The notes beneath the pieces are model-generated. The model was not told the DNA's origin and ran no database searches. It worked only from the letters and a program-made list of their open reading frames with translations. This document shows, one piece after another, positions 13,214-26,130 of a stretch of DNA of 64,000 nucleotides. A program made the translations under genes and the position numbers. Within the stretch, counting starts at the first letter, position 1. Each line of letters opens with the position of its first letter. The stretch comes from Struthio camelus. Its lineage: Eukaryota > Chordata > Aves > Struthioniformes > Struthionidae. Where the stretch lies: the NCBI RefSeq assembly GCF_040807025.1, contig NC_090981.1:37055817-37119816 (forward strand). Direction: 5' to 3'.

Positions 13214-14995
13214 ACTGATGATGACAAGTTTATATACATACGCACATATGCCAGCAAAAGCTGGGTGTTGCATTGTTTTTTCAGAAATAGAAAGAGAGAA
13301 GCTATGCACCTTTTTTCTCTCAGGCTCAGTGCAATTTCCCCAGTTTGAACATGCAGTTTTGCAGACACAGTTGACAGAGTTTAGACCTTTATGCTAGCAT
13401 TAACCTCTACTACTTCAGATTGCCTAACGGTTAGGCGCTCTCTATAGTTAATAGTGAGAGAGAGGCACCCCCAGAAATCAGAGTCTAAAGAGATGTGATC
13501 ATTTGTCTTCTGGATGCTACACAGGCACCTTAACAGCTAGCTTAAATTAGATGTCTCACTTGAAGCTAGTTAAAGTTAGAGGAAACAAATCTTATTCCCA
13601 GCTACTTGGTTACTGTTAGACAGCTTAATAAGACCATCTGAATATGCAAATAACTGAGTGCAAAAAATGAGAGAATAGACTAATAACATGTGTGTTCCGA
13701 TAAAAATATATCAGAGAATTCAAGAGCCCAGTTAGGGTTGGGTTTTCAGCATCCTTTAATATGCATGCAGAATTGCACGCAATCCATACTTTCAGAATCT
13801 GCAAGTAAGACCAGCTTGCCTTTACACACAGGTGCTGCAACTCCCTTATGCAGTCAAGGGCAGGTAGAGATGCCAATGTTAAGTGTAATGGGAATAAGTA
13901 CTCAAACACTAACCAGCGCAAATCATTGGCATTGTTAAAACGGACCCATTGCTATGTGGCATCTTCAGGCTGCCGGTGTTGATGGAGGAACTAGGAAAGG
14001 TGTGGAGCAGTTAAAACATTGCAGAATATTTTGCTGCAACAAGAAGTACTTTATTTACAAAATACTCAAACATTTCTTTTTTAAATAAGCCGTATTGTTA
14101 ACTCTCCTCAATATATTAAAAACATGCCTAAGAGATAGAAAAAATTCAAATATGCAACTTTAAAACAAAAAGAACCACCTCTCAACACAGTGCTATTCCA
14201 TTTTTAATGATGTCCAAAAATACAATATCTGTTATCTAACACTTTGACACTCCTTCAGATGACTGAATCAAGAGAACATTTCAGGTCTTCCTTTCCTAAA
14301 GACAGGAAAACAAATGTCAACCTGCTGTGAAAAAACAATTCCTGTACATCAGCAGTATGACTCCTTCTTACATACATGAAGAAAGCTTCAATTCCAGAAC
14401 TGTTGATCCCGCTGTTTTTATAAACACACCATGCACGATACAAAACAAAAATGTCTAGGCCATTACCTCAAACATCAATGATCTTTTAAGAGGTTGTTTA
14501 AAGCACCTTGCCCACGGAAGAGAATGCTATACTAAATTTGCTTGTGTTGCTACATAGAAATTAGCAAAGATTTCTTGTCCATCTAGGTATTTAGACTGTG
14601 CCCATCAGCATGAGATTACCTTTAATGAGTTCAAGAGGGTTAACTCAAACAGGGGGGAAAGAATGGAATATTGTCCGGTTTGGTCACAATCGCTTCTAAA
14701 AGTTCAGGAGCGAAACAATGTGCAAATCTGGTTTGTGCAAAACGGCAGAATTATTGCTTTGCTCATCTTTGGAAATTATTGCCTAAGTGATGCTGCACAT
14801 GTCCACATAAAAGAAGACATGCTCCTTGGACTTTCCAAAAATATGACTTGACAGACAGCAAGGAATACAAATGCTCATTCACACACAGAGCTGCGCAGAT
14901 AACCGTCTTCAATGCTAATGAGAATATCCATTGTTAGTTGTAGCGTTTATCTGGAAAAGCATTGTGTGGGGCTATTTTTCGCTACTGGAAACAAA
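13214..14995. other. AT-rich non-coding stretch
   Basis: No gene recognised. It contains a perfect octamer ATGCAAAT (13644-13651), the POU-factor binding core. Open frames here are short and of chance character. Confidence 0.5.
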
Positions 14996-14999
14996 CAAA

Positions 15000-15680
15000 C
15001 GGAAACCATTTTAGCCGTACGCGCTGCATCTCCCGCCGCACGGTGGAGAGCGGCCGAAGGGATCGTGAACACGTGAAACAGCTGTGCCCTATTAGCAGCC
15101 TGTCAGATGGCAGCCAGCAATATATTACCAGCCGCTCGGAACAAATGCCCACACCCTTGACTCTTCGCAGCAGAATCTCGCATGCCCATTTTATGAGCAG
15201 ATGTGTTATTGTACGCGCACACAATGCTGCCATTCAGGAGAAAATGCAGAAAGACCATCTCCTTCGCTGGAGTGGACTAGCAAAACCCACTTTCACAATA
15301 TAATGAGAATTTTTTATCAGGATCTAAGCACGCTCTCAAGGAGGGTTTCTTCCCAAGGTTACTCGTCCAGACGCGGCGGAGGGAGGCAGGCGCCTGCAGG
15401 TCCTGCCTTAAACGCTTGGCCTTGGGGAGAGCAAATGGCAGCCCGCGGGCGCCTGCCTCCTCCCGCTGCCTGGAGAAAGTGCGTCCAGCGGAAACCTAAC
15501 GCCTGGGCAGCGAGAGCTGGGGCGGGGGGCGCGAGTCCCGTTTCGGGCCCGTTTGCGACGAAGCCGGTTGCACAGTCCATCATCCAGGACAGGCCCCTCC
15601 GACAGAGCCAGACATCTGCAGCGTGGGTGGAGCGAGTCACCCCGCGCTGCCCTCGCCATTAACAGGCACTTTGCGAGCGT
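15000..15680. promoter_or_regulatory. CpG island 1
   Basis: Abrupt change from AT-rich DNA to GC-rich sequence with many undepleted CpGs, densest at 15360-15570. Several overlapping frames are open on both strands, which is what CpG richness produces. None shows a domain or a convincing exon. This is the leftmost of a cluster of islands running to 37.8 kb. It could be a promoter of an unannotated non-coding transcript or a Polycomb-type developmental island. Confidence 0.65.
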
Positions 15681-16720
15681 GATTCATACGGCCTATTTTA
15701 GATGCCTACCTTAGCATGAGAAGAGTTATTGCCTAAAATTATGTCTATGTTTGGCCAAATGATCCCCACCCCTGGTTTCCCTTTGGCCAAGGTGACATCC
15801 AATGGGCTACAAATTTAAAAGCCATCTATAAAGTCCCACATTTTCCGAGATGATTAAATGTTTCGTACTTTAAGGATTGCAAGCGATGTGCAAGCTGCGG
15901 GTCAAGTTCCGATCTTGGTAATTCGGCCGCCGACTCCAATGGCGCTCTTGCATCGCAAACAGCTCTCGCCTACCCTAAAGACTTGCAATGGCTGAACACC
16001 TTTAAATAGGCTAGTGATAGTCACTCTCACAACAATGTTAGGCAAATACTCTCCTGGCATTTGTAATGGAGAATGGGAGTATTTTTATTACTAATGCACA
16101 TTAAAAATTATATATGTACTTGCTACTATGAGTACGTGACCGACAATTTCATGTATCTATTTTGCTTTTATGCCACACCATAAGTTCTCATAATGGGAAA
16201 GCATAATGTGTGGGCGTTACCTATTAGTTTATAACTATCCATACACTGCCCAACAGCTTTATAATAATTCTTAAAAAAACAGCTGTGTTCCAAACTGGGC
16301 AATTAATGAATTAATTGTAAACTTTGCCTTGTTCATGTTTGCCGACTTTTGCTTTGTTTTGTCGATGGGACCCCTTTCTCTGGCCCGTTTGTGTTTCAGA
16401 TGAGAGACTTGCTTTCTCCTGTTGTCTGACAACGCAGGAAATACGCTTATATAAATGAGAAAGCTGGTTCAGTCAGTGGCATTTCAAACAAGGAAGCAGA
16501 GCCTGTACTTTGGAGTGGTACGTAAGTGTAATTTGAAGAAGCAGCAGTGAACTAAACCATATTTACACAAGCATTTGTAATAATAGCTCATGAGCTTCAC
16601 AGAATGTTTTATTCTTATTAGCCCAATTGCACAATTGGTTTGTCACTTGGTATCTTATCCATCCTATAAATCTTCCTGCTAGATAGGAAGTCTAGTCCAT
16701 TTTGCCGTCATCTTTCACTT
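15680..16720. promoter_or_regulatory. Putative conserved enhancer block with paired-homeodomain palindrome
   Basis: A 1-kb block directly beside CpG island 1, free of recognisable repeats and with no usable reading frame. It has many TAAT/ATTA and ACAAT-type cores. The key site is a perfect inverted repeat at 16300-16317, CAATTAAT GA ATTAATTG. Its inner TAAT-N2-ATTA is the P2 dimer site of paired-class homeodomain proteins. Enhancer function and conservation are inferred from composition and context only. Confidence 0.4.
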
Positions 16721-17290
16721 TAAGCACACATCTCCTGCTGCTGTACTAGGGGGAAGTAAAATCTAAGGATTCTTTAAAACACTTCATTATTTTTTAATTC
16801 TACAGTACAGCACATTAAAATTAAAATGAAAAGCCCTGCACCTTATATTACTTGATGAGCTTTACAGAAATTGTCATAATTGTGTGGGGGTTTTTTAATG
16901 ACTGCTTCTTGTAAAATACCTTTGGTAGTGCAAGATCAAAGCAAAGCGGAGATGTCTGCTACAAGATGATAATTCAGGTAAACACACTCAATGGTAAAAA
17001 TGCAAATGTTGAAATGTGATTGACTTTGCTTCTATTTAATGTTTATTTTTCCCTGCCAAAGCAACGACAAGTTCAAACTAATTCCAGACCTGCTATAAAA
17101 TAAATCGAAGTCAACTCGTTTCTGTTTTTTTAACTTAACCTAGATCTCGAACGGTAAAACCCTCCTCAAAGATTTCGTCTAGTCAGCTTTCTGTTGTGCT
17201 CCGGGAGCATGAGAAGGAGCTCAAAAGAAATTAGCCCAGCTCTCAATAGTTCCAAAACAATCCCGTCATTAATTAAAGCAGCCCGAGAAC
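16720..17290. other. AT-rich spacer between CpG islands
   Basis: Nothing recognisable seen; no open frame of note and no repeat beyond short homopolymers. Confidence 0.5.
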
Positions 17291-17660
17291 GTACCATCCT
17301 CGCTGCCTGTGTGACGGCAGCTCTGGCTTCTGCGCATCCTGTGTGACCCGCTCTCAGACCTCCACTTTTTGCATCAGTGCTGGCCACTCTAAATCTGCGA
17401 GGAGCGGAAACCGAATCGGCCACGATCCCTTTCTCGGTCACGGGCGGAAAGTTCCTCGTTACGTTACGCTGGCCGCTGGGAGGGTCTGGCAGAGCCCGGG
17501 CCTCCCCGGTGCCGGTGCCGCCGGCTGCACAGCACGACAAGGCAGCGGCTTGCCTGCCTCCGGGGGCTGGCAGCGGGTCTCAGCCCCCGCGCGCCCCGTG
17601 GGGTGGTAGCACCAGGCAAAGCGGGAGGAAGGAGCCCAGCTAACAGCCGTAAAACCGCCT
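17290..17660. promoter_or_regulatory. CpG island 2
   Basis: GC-rich, CpG-dense patch of about 370 bp with overlapping open frames on both strands (an expected side effect of GC content). No TATA box or coding exon could be assigned. Confidence 0.55.
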
Positions 17661-20600
17661 GGCTTCGTTTACCGATATCGCACCCTTTGCCCGTGCTTTC
17701 TCTGTGCTGCTGCAGAGCGTCTCCTTTTGGGATGGTTCTGGGGTTATCTTAAAAGCGCGTTTCATTTCTGAGGAGGCTGGCGGGCATGGCTCAGACTGAA
17801 CTTCCCGGAAGTGTCTGCGTTAGCAATTATCTGCAAAATCAAGACATCCAAAGAAAGTCCACTGCAGCCTGTAAGCTCCTCGGATAGGTGAGACATCCGC
17901 ACGTGGCATCTTCCACAGAGCCTGCAGCAACGTAAAAAAATAAGCCATAACATCACTACAATTAATTACCATTAATCATGATACCCCTGTTTATTCACGC
18001 ACCGTGGAAGACTAGTATCCCAGCCAGATTAAAGCTTCTCCGGCAGAACGCTGCTTGCTATTTACAGTCCTTGCCTGTCACACCTGTTCAGTTCTCCTAC
18101 TTCATAGAAATATTAATATTCCCTCCAAAACAGGATTCTCTCTGGATGAGAGCACGTTAGCACAAGGAAATGTCAAATAGTCTAATTCAAGCGCTTTTAG
18201 AAAACAGACATAAAATTGAGGCTGTAATAGTATAAATAGAGAGGTGAAATTACACTCCAGCAGAGAAAGAGAGAAATAGAGAGACGCTGAGACAGAGTTA
18301 TAGACAGCTAGACATCCATTACATGTCTATATGGAAACACACTTATCCACAATAAGAAACACACATCTACCCACAGAGTCACACAACACATTATACTAAT
18401 TTTCATTTATGGGAATCGCAGCGCTGGCAGGGGCTGTCAGCCCTGCTTTCCTCTCCCGCACAAGCCCTTCTGGGAAAGGACGAGGTGACCCCGGAGGGCG
18501 GCAGGGGACCTCTGTCTGCTGTCTGTCTGTCTGTCTGCTGTCTTCTTCTTTTTTTTTTTTTTTTTGGAAATTTCAACAATTGTTAGCATAATGAGAAGGA
18601 AGACAACACGGAAATTTCAGGAAGGGGAAGTAAATCGAGTTGCATTTCAATTGTAACCCCCTGCTCCGTTTTATCTCTCCTTCTCTCCTGTAGGCTCGGA
18701 CCGGAGGGAACCAGCCCGGGACAGAGGAGGAGCAGCGGGAGCAGCTTCACCCACAGGGTTGGCTTCGTACAGGACCAGCCCTGCTGTTGCTAGTTTGTCC
18801 CGATTTGTCTCGCTTGTCCTGTTAACACTACATGGCCCTGGGTCCAAGCCAGGTTAGCACTCAAACACCTTCAGCTACACTTCAATTCCCAAATTTCCCA
18901 TTTGCCTCTCATTGAGTTGCGCCAGCACAGCAGTTTATGGCACTGAGGTGCAAATATGATCAGCGAAAGGTTGAGGATAAAAAATAGCATTCTGGGAATT
19001 TATTTATTTCTTTCAGCAGATTATGATTCAATCCAATTTAAAATAACTTTTAAAAATGAAGTTTTGGTTTATTCATCTATTTATCCAGATCCTTTTGCTG
19101 ATCTGATGCCCAGTGCAATCCCATGAACGTCTATATCAGCACAACTGAGAGGACGGTGAGCCACGAGATGAAACTTTGTAAGCTGGCCTGGCTGTCAAAG
19201 AGAATACGATGCAGCCTGCGGGGGTACTGAACTGCAGTTTGGGACTGGAGCTCAGCAAGTGGAGAGAAGAAGATGGAGACATTTTAAACCGACTTTTCTG
19301 CTGGAACATCAAATGGCTTGCTAGAAAAAAGGAATAGTAGCTCAAAGGGCCAGATATGCAGAATATTCTCTCGCTATTGCAGTGAAATCCAGTGTCAGCC
19401 AAACCAAAATGTAACATCTGCTTAAAGAGGTGCTGAATCGTGACCCAGTGCAGTGAACTGTTTGTTGGTAAGCAAATCATACGTATTTGGAAAAAGGTGG
19501 ATTACAATATGTGTGATGTATATAATTATACATCCGAAATTACAGCTTCTTTAAGCACTTGGGTAAACCTAGAAACAACAATCATGAAGAAGTTTCTGCT
19601 GTAAAAAAGCTCTTTTGAAAGGCACTCTAGCTGAGCACAAGGTGGTGAACTTGAAAATGGTCATTGGCTGAATGGAAGGATGCCTTCTGCTCCTGAAATC
19701 ACAGTGAAAACGCCTCTGGGTTAATATCCACAATAGACCCTAAGAAGGCTGGAAGATCACAAAGGTTTCTCACGACCACAATATCTATTCAACTCCAACA
19801 ATAATTTCCTAACCAGAGCATTTAAGTGTCTCTGCAAGCATCTAAATATTTAGGTACACATAAGAAAAGATAGGTAGTTGCGTTTCTTCGTGAAAGACAA
19901 ACACTACTCCAACAAAGAAAAGAAGACTAAGTTCTCTCTCACCTCAGTCAACTCTTCCTTCGCACTAAACTTTGTAAATGTTTCTTGTGCCAATCGTAAT
20001 ATGTATCTAGGCTTTCTTGCTTTCTTTTTTTTTTAAATACAGTTACTTGCTCTCTCGTAATTCTGTTGTTCTTGCACAGACTTGAATTTTTAATTTATGC
20101 TTTAATCAGAGGCTCTGAATATTCTTCTTCAATATCTTCCTTAAGATGTGATGTGATGGCTTTTGAAAGGAATCCAATTGTCAGGCTGGAGACCAGGGTT
20201 TGCTATGGCAAAGCAGAGAGGGAGCTGCAAGCAGCCACAGGCCCCGTTGCCCTCCAGTCCGGACCCGGTGGGCACACGCTGAGGGCTGCGATCTAAGCGT
20301 TTAACTCTCCCTGCTCTGAAGGGGAAGGAAAAAAGATAAAAGAAACTTGGCACAAAAAGACAAGCGGAACTAAAAGGAGAAACAGAGAGGAGGATCTAGG
20401 CGAAGACGTGACAGGAGGCAGTGAAAGCCGGCCGAGGAAAGCCAGAGCGCGAGGAGGAGCGTTTCCTCTCGCTGTCTTTAATTTTTGCTAGCAGAAAATA
20501 TTAGAGAGAATAACTGACAGAAGGACCCTAGATATTTTCTGAAATATACAGACACACAGGATATATGATGTAGCCTCAAATAAAGATTTTATCCGCGCGG

Positions 20601-21440
20601 GTATGGCTGGTCACGTTACACATGACTGACTCCACTGTGATAAGGCAGTTCCCTGCCGATGAGCATCAGGAAAATGTTTACACCGTGCCGTCGCATCCTG
20701 CGTTCTGGATGTGCAGCGCACTCTTACAGAAAATCTATTTTAGGAATGTTCTAGAGAGTATTAAAGCATTTTATAGAGCCTATTTTTTGTCTGCCTACAC
20801 CTGTAGAGCCAAGTTCTCTCGATAGTTGTCAGTCCAAATGTAGCAGGCTTAGAAAGAGCAATGAAAACCTTAAAAATATCAAACATAACTTTTCTGGCTC
20901 TGAATATTTGATGCCTGGAAAGCCTTGCCACGGGCTTTTTCAGGGCTAGAAGGAGGTGATGGGTCCCTTTAGGCAACTCCCTTTTACACAGATATAAAAC
21001 TCCTGTTTTCAGGCTCTCTGAGTGTTAAGGTGGCAGGTAGTAAAATCATTATATATTTGGAAATAGAGAAAATCTACAAGCCACGGGTGAAATTCCTTCT
21101 CTGTTTCTGGGGCACACCTAGTTGGAAAGCCCAGATATCATTCACATCTAGGGGAAAGAGGGAATCATTTTCCAATATTTGTTCTTAAAAGGTAGAGTTC
21201 TGATATTTTTTAACGAGTGCTGAAGGAGGTAGGTAAATAGGCATTAGGAAGGTTAGATGATCGAAGGGACACATTATATTCAAGGATTGCTTATATGTTT
21301 TATCTTTTTGCCTATTAATTCCGGTATCTCATACTAAACTGCCGCGGCTGCGAGAGAGAGACACCCCCATCAGTTAGTATTATTTTTAAGTAATAGCTCA
21401 GACACAAAACCTGCTGCTTGCCATAAAGCCAGCTCCAGCG
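17660..21440. other. Non-coding stretch with minor GC patches
   Basis: No gene recognised. Contains a small GC-rich patch at 18410-18520 followed by a TCTG tetranucleotide run (18511-18540) and a T tract (18549-18565), another GC-rich patch at 18680-18790, and a moderately CpG-rich patch at 20200-20480. The ORFs of 60-115 codons in this stretch show no family resemblance. Confidence 0.5.
18511..18565. repeat. (TCTG)n plus poly-T tract
   Basis: TCTG units interrupted by GCTG, followed by a TTC run and a T homopolymer of about 17 bases. Confidence 0.85.
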
Positions 21441-21640
21441 CGCCCCGCGCTGTCCCCAAAACCGGGGCAGACGGTCCCCGCTGAGCGGCCAGAGGCGCTC
21501 GGGGCGGCGATGGCCACGGCCATGTCCCGTGGAGGACGGCCGGCTCCGGCCGCTCTGCCCCCGGCTCCCGCTGCTCCGCGGGGAGCCCTCGGCTCCGAGG
21601 CCGTGGGAGCTGCCCAGAGGTGAGAGCCGCATCCTGCCCG
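21440..21640. promoter_or_regulatory. Short CpG island 3
   Basis: About 200 bp of GC-rich, CpG-containing sequence inside AT-rich DNA. Open frames occur on both strands with no recognisable product. Shorter than a typical promoter island, so function is uncertain. Confidence 0.45.
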
Positions 21641-23030
21641 CGCTCTTTACCCAAAGTATCTGCCTGATTTCCTCACTCTCGTGGTGCTTCAGACCCTTTT
21701 TAAAACACGCTGTCAAGTACCCTTCCTGCAACAGGGATGTTTTCCCGAGTTGGAGCCCTCAGCTCCATTCAAAGCAGGCCGTGATACTATTGCAAAAATA
21801 TGTTTACGAAAGGACATACATTATGTATTTTAAATTTGGTTCTGCTCTCCTAGGCTTAACGTGTTCATTGGTTGCTTCCTTTTCTCAGCTTGTCTGAAGA
21901 AGATAGGCCAAAGTGCAGTCTAACATACTAATAATGCCGTTGTGTGACTATTGCTCTTGATTGCATATTTCTTATCCAAGCGAAAATAAAAAAATTCTGA
22001 GGGTCTACATGTTCCTTGTACTGCAGGGGGGGCAAAATAAGATGAGGCGGCAGTGTTTCTAAAATAAAACTGTAAAAACTTCTCATAAAGAGTCAAAGAT
22101 GTTTTGCCTGAAGCTGGCAACCAAGGCAGGTGCAAGAACTGAATCAGAGACTCTTTCAAAACCCTATTCTTTTCCACCTACGCCCCTCCTTCTGAGTCCC
22201 ATATAGGTTCCTACGTTAGCTATCATATGCAGAAAAATCAGTGAACTGTAGGAAAGGCTTAAATAGTGAGTTCATCTCTCTGCTAATTCAGGATTATTGT
22301 CTACTCTCTTGTTGCCTAATTCTTTTCTTTTTAGCTAGTTGCTTTTTAAAAGGGCATAAGAGATTGGGTTTTTGTACCTCCCTTTTAAAATGGAGTAAAT
22401 TCAGCAGTGCAGAATGCATAACAGAGAACATATCTTTTTTGAATATTTTCCATGATAACCACATAAAAAGTTTGCAATAAAATTAAAAAGTGCTAAAACA
22501 GATTTTTTTTTAATTTTGGGGGTGAAAAATTCCTTTTAAGGTCCTATAAAGTTAAAATGGTACTATTGTTTCCATTTGGCATATTTAGGAAATCTGAAAA
22601 TTCAAATTCTTTGTGACAAATTCACTGTCACTGAATTTTTTATTATTTAAAAAAAAGTAGAAATATAAAATTAACCAATATAAAATTAACCTAATTTACA
22701 CACAGCCACAGGCACAAACAGGGAAATAACCCTTTGCACAGCTGAAAGTCTACAAGCAGATGACACACAAACTATTATAGCCTAATGAAATCTTTAACGT
22801 CCACCTAACGCAGAACGATCCTTGGTTTCCAGGCTGCAAAAATTCCTTTAATGCATATGTTAAAACGTCTTCAAATATTGTCTGTAAGATTATACTAGCT
22901 ACTAGAAAAGAACTCCTGAGGTAAATTTAAAAATATAAATACATGAAAGGCAGACAATAGGAAGGCAGACAAAATATGTGTACAGCAGAAATGTGCTCCC
23001 TGCAAGCGACACTGGCTGAGACAGCCTGCC
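21640..23030. other. AT-rich non-coding stretch
   Basis: No gene, RNA or transposon recognised. Homopolymer runs of T and A occur around 22500-22660. Confidence 0.5.
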
Positions 23031-24340
23031 CAGCCGGATGGCACAAAGTGCCCCGCAGCGGAGGGCTGTCCAAAGCATCCTCCTACTTTTCCCAGGCTTA
23101 CTAAGAAGTCGGCCCGAAAGAGCTGCCTCGCTCGAGTCGCAAGGCGCTTCAGGAACGCAGACCTGCTGGCCATGTCCCCGCTTCCTTAGGAAGCCCTGCG
23201 GCCTGTCTTAACAACTGCTGTGCACTTAGGATTTTTATTTTTCCCCTGTTGTGGAAAATACACCATTAAAAGGTCGATTAAAATGTGCTCAGGTGAAATT
23301 AAAGATGTGCCATAAGCCATCAGGACTTGGTCCCTCAAAGTTATGACCGAAACACAATTCTTGCCTCATTCTTTCTTGTCGATATTTAGTCGATGCAAGC
23401 GTGAGATTTTAAGGATTGTGTAATTTGGGTTATGCAAAGGTGTAAGCATCTTTAGCTACAATTTATTGGTATGAAATTCTCCGTCACGCAGGGAGCTGGC
23501 AGGGTCCTAGAGGAGGACACGAATCCCCTGGGCGCCGGGAGGCCCCAGGGTGGCAGCGTGCCGGTGCCGGGCGCGCAGTGCAGGGCCAGCCCGCGGCCGG
23601 GCAGCTTGCGCAGGGCTGGTGGCGAGCGCGGGCGCCGTCGCGCCCCGGCCCGCGGCAGGTCCCCGCTCCGGGGACTCGGCGATAACAGAGAATTGCTTTT
23701 GCCCCGCTGCCAGAAACCAGTCCTGCAGGTGTCCTTGCCACCATGGCCGTAGGGCAAGGCCAACGGTGAACCGGCAGCTTCTGGTTCAGCCCCTGACGGC
23801 AGACCGGTCAGGGTGTATGGAGACAAGGCCCCTCCAGACTATTGCCAGGCTCTGAGCTAAATTTTGGTCCTTTTTTCTGGCCGTTTAGCCTCTTTTTCCA
23901 CGGCCCTCTCATTGCTAGCTGGCTTCAGCACTCTCATTTGCTAGAGCTGCCGCCTGGTCCTCGCCTGCGCCCGACGGCCGCTCTTCGCGCTCCTCGTGCT
24001 CTCTGCCTCCTTGCGCTCCTCGCGCTCCTCCTGCTCCTGGTGCTCCCGCCCTGCTCCTCGCCCGCCTCGTGCTGCTCGCGCTCCTCCCGGCTGCGGGTGC
24101 CCGGCGGCACAGGGACCTGCCCTGGGCTCCGCGACCAGGCATCGCGCTGCCTTGCTGCCTCCTGCTCCGGAGCGGTGTTGCCCGCTCCTCCGCTCCGGCG
24201 GCGACCCAGGGAGCGATCCCGGCCGGAAGGCAGCCTGGGAGCGGCGGCTCGTTGGCACCGCAGTTCGCTAGCCGACTTCCTACCGCACGGCCAACCTTTG
24301 GAGCCAGGGTGGCTGCATCGTGTTAAATCATTTGGGAATA
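23030..24340. promoter_or_regulatory. CpG island 4 (two lobes) with GCTCCTCG-type minisatellite
   Basis: CpG-dense lobes at about 23470-23760 and 23930-24330, with a weaker patch from 23030. The second lobe contains a degenerate array of GCTCCTC/GCTCCT units between about 23978 and 24092. It generates Leu/Ser/Arg-rich frames up to 175 codons (23842-24369, +) that I judge non-coding. No exon boundary or domain could be supported. Confidence 0.6.
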
Positions 24341-25190
24341 TTTTTACCCTAAACGGACTCCGTGACTGACTGGTAACTCTGGTGAGAAAGGATGTGATAT
24401 TTATTCGCAGTTCTCACCTCTCTGCATAAAAACAAACTTAACTCAGCGCAAGGAGTAACCACCGCGGGCCAAGGTCAGACCTGGCTCGCTGAGCGTGAGC
24501 AGTCTGCGGTGCATCCGCTCCACTCGCGCAGAAGGTCTGTTGTAAACGTGCACATCCGATTTTATTTTCCTCGCACCGTTTTTACTCTTACGCAATTCTA
24601 TTGACTTTAATAGAAGCAAGCCTAGTTCATGCTAGTGCTGTGAAGATCAGACTCCGGCCCAGATAATCAGTATTGGGTGTAGGATTTTTAGATAAAAATC
24701 TCCTGAATTTCTTTCACCACAGTAGGAAAAAAAGGAAGTGATTTTGGCATATGCTCTCCAAACACAAACGCAATCCTAGTTCCAAACAAGCAAATTGATA
24801 AACTACATTACTCTCTTAAAGAAATGTAGCCAAAAGTGGGCATTTTATCTTAAGCAGAAGGAAAGAGATAGAGAGAATAAGTTATTTCCTTTAGGAGATC
24901 AAAACATGATGTGGAAAACAAGAAAATAAACTTAAATGGTGCTGTAATCCCCAAAGAAAAACCTTCAGTAATACTGTGCCCACAGCAGATAGCTCACAAA
25001 CATGTAAATCATTTTATCTATAAATAACTCAAGATTACAAGGAACTGATTTAAATAGTTTTATTCTAACTTAAACAAGCAGGGTGACTGGAAAACGGAAT
25101 TATGACAGACTAGGGGTCCAGCCTGATAAAAACTCTATTAGCCGTACTGATTTGAAGGGATTATTTTAGGAGTGAGAAAGAAGAAAGGGA
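24340..25190. other. AT-rich spacer
   Basis: No gene seen. Purine-rich runs (GAGAGA-type) occur near 24860 and 25180-25205. Confidence 0.5.
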
Positions 25191-25199
25191 GAGAGAAAG

Positions 25200-26130
25200 A
25201 GAGGGGAGACAACTGCTGCTCGGCAATGGGGAAGCAAAGCCGGAGAAGGCGGCCACCGCGCTGGGTCAGACCCTGCGGGCGGCCGGCTCCAGCGCGCCCG
25301 CACGAAGAGGGCGCGTATCGCACCACGCTCCTCCGCTCCCGTTAACCCTCGGGGAGGCTTCTCAGCATTTCGTTAAAGCAACGCTTGCTAATACAGGTTT
25401 TCCAGGCATTTATGTTGCGCTCGTCGCCATCATATCTGAGCGCTTGGAGTCTCGAGTTTCAGTTTCTTAATTATAGTCTCAATCGGATGCCTGACTACGC
25501 GGCGACGGGAACCGTCACCTGGAAGGAGCAGCGCTCCCTGCGGCGGGTGATGGGGCTGATGATACTCCCCAGCGGCCGGGGACGAGGCAGCGCAGCTCAT
25601 TCCAGCTAGACAGAGAGACGGGTGTCTTTTTAACCACGCGGGCGATCGGGCCCTGGCGCAGGCTGCTCAGGAAGCGTCTCCGTGCCAGGAGCTACGCGGG
25701 GCTCCGCTGGGCCTCAGCGGCCTCGTCGAGCCCGACCCGCCCTGACCGCGGGGCTGGAGGACGCGGCCTCCGACCGCCAGACGCTCCGTGATCCTGCCAG
25801 CAAACGTGACGGCCAGTGCGCGCCCAACGCTTTCAACTGGAAAAACCTGCAACCGGCAGGACAGTTCTGCCTACGAGTTTGCCCGCCTTCTCCTCGCCTG
25901 ACGGCGCCGAGCAGCCCTGACCCGCGCCGGCGGGCCCGGCCGTGTCCGGCCACCTGCTCGGCCGCTTCCTGCCCCGGCGGCGAGGGCCTCGCACCTCGCC
26001 GCGTCCCGCGCCCCAGCGGCCTCTCCCCGGGATGCCGACCCGTCCCCGCAGCCGCCGCGACAGCTATCGCTCACCCGCCAGGCACCGTGCCCCCGTGGCA
26101 CGGCCGCTCCCTTCCTGCCAGCCCCCACCT
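25200..26130. promoter_or_regulatory. CpG island 5
   Basis: About 930 bp, one of the longest islands in the cluster, with dense CpG at 25220-25340 and 25490-26110. Long frames are open on both strands simultaneously (for example 25682-26137 + and 25714-25953 -), the signature of GC-driven openness. A non-coding-RNA promoter or poised regulatory island is the likeliest reading. Confidence 0.62.

Noticed and set aside
12773-13218. Five overlapping frames with PAPAPA, SRSRSR or LPLPLP repeats
   Set aside because: All are readings of the same CCCGCT hexamer array.
14962-15662. Frames of 113 and 153 codons at CpG island 1
   Set aside because: Open on both strands, no domain, no splice context.
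23842-24369. 175-codon Leu/Ser-rich plus-strand frame
   Set aside because: Driven by the degenerate GCTCCTC minisatellite; no signal of a real membrane protein.
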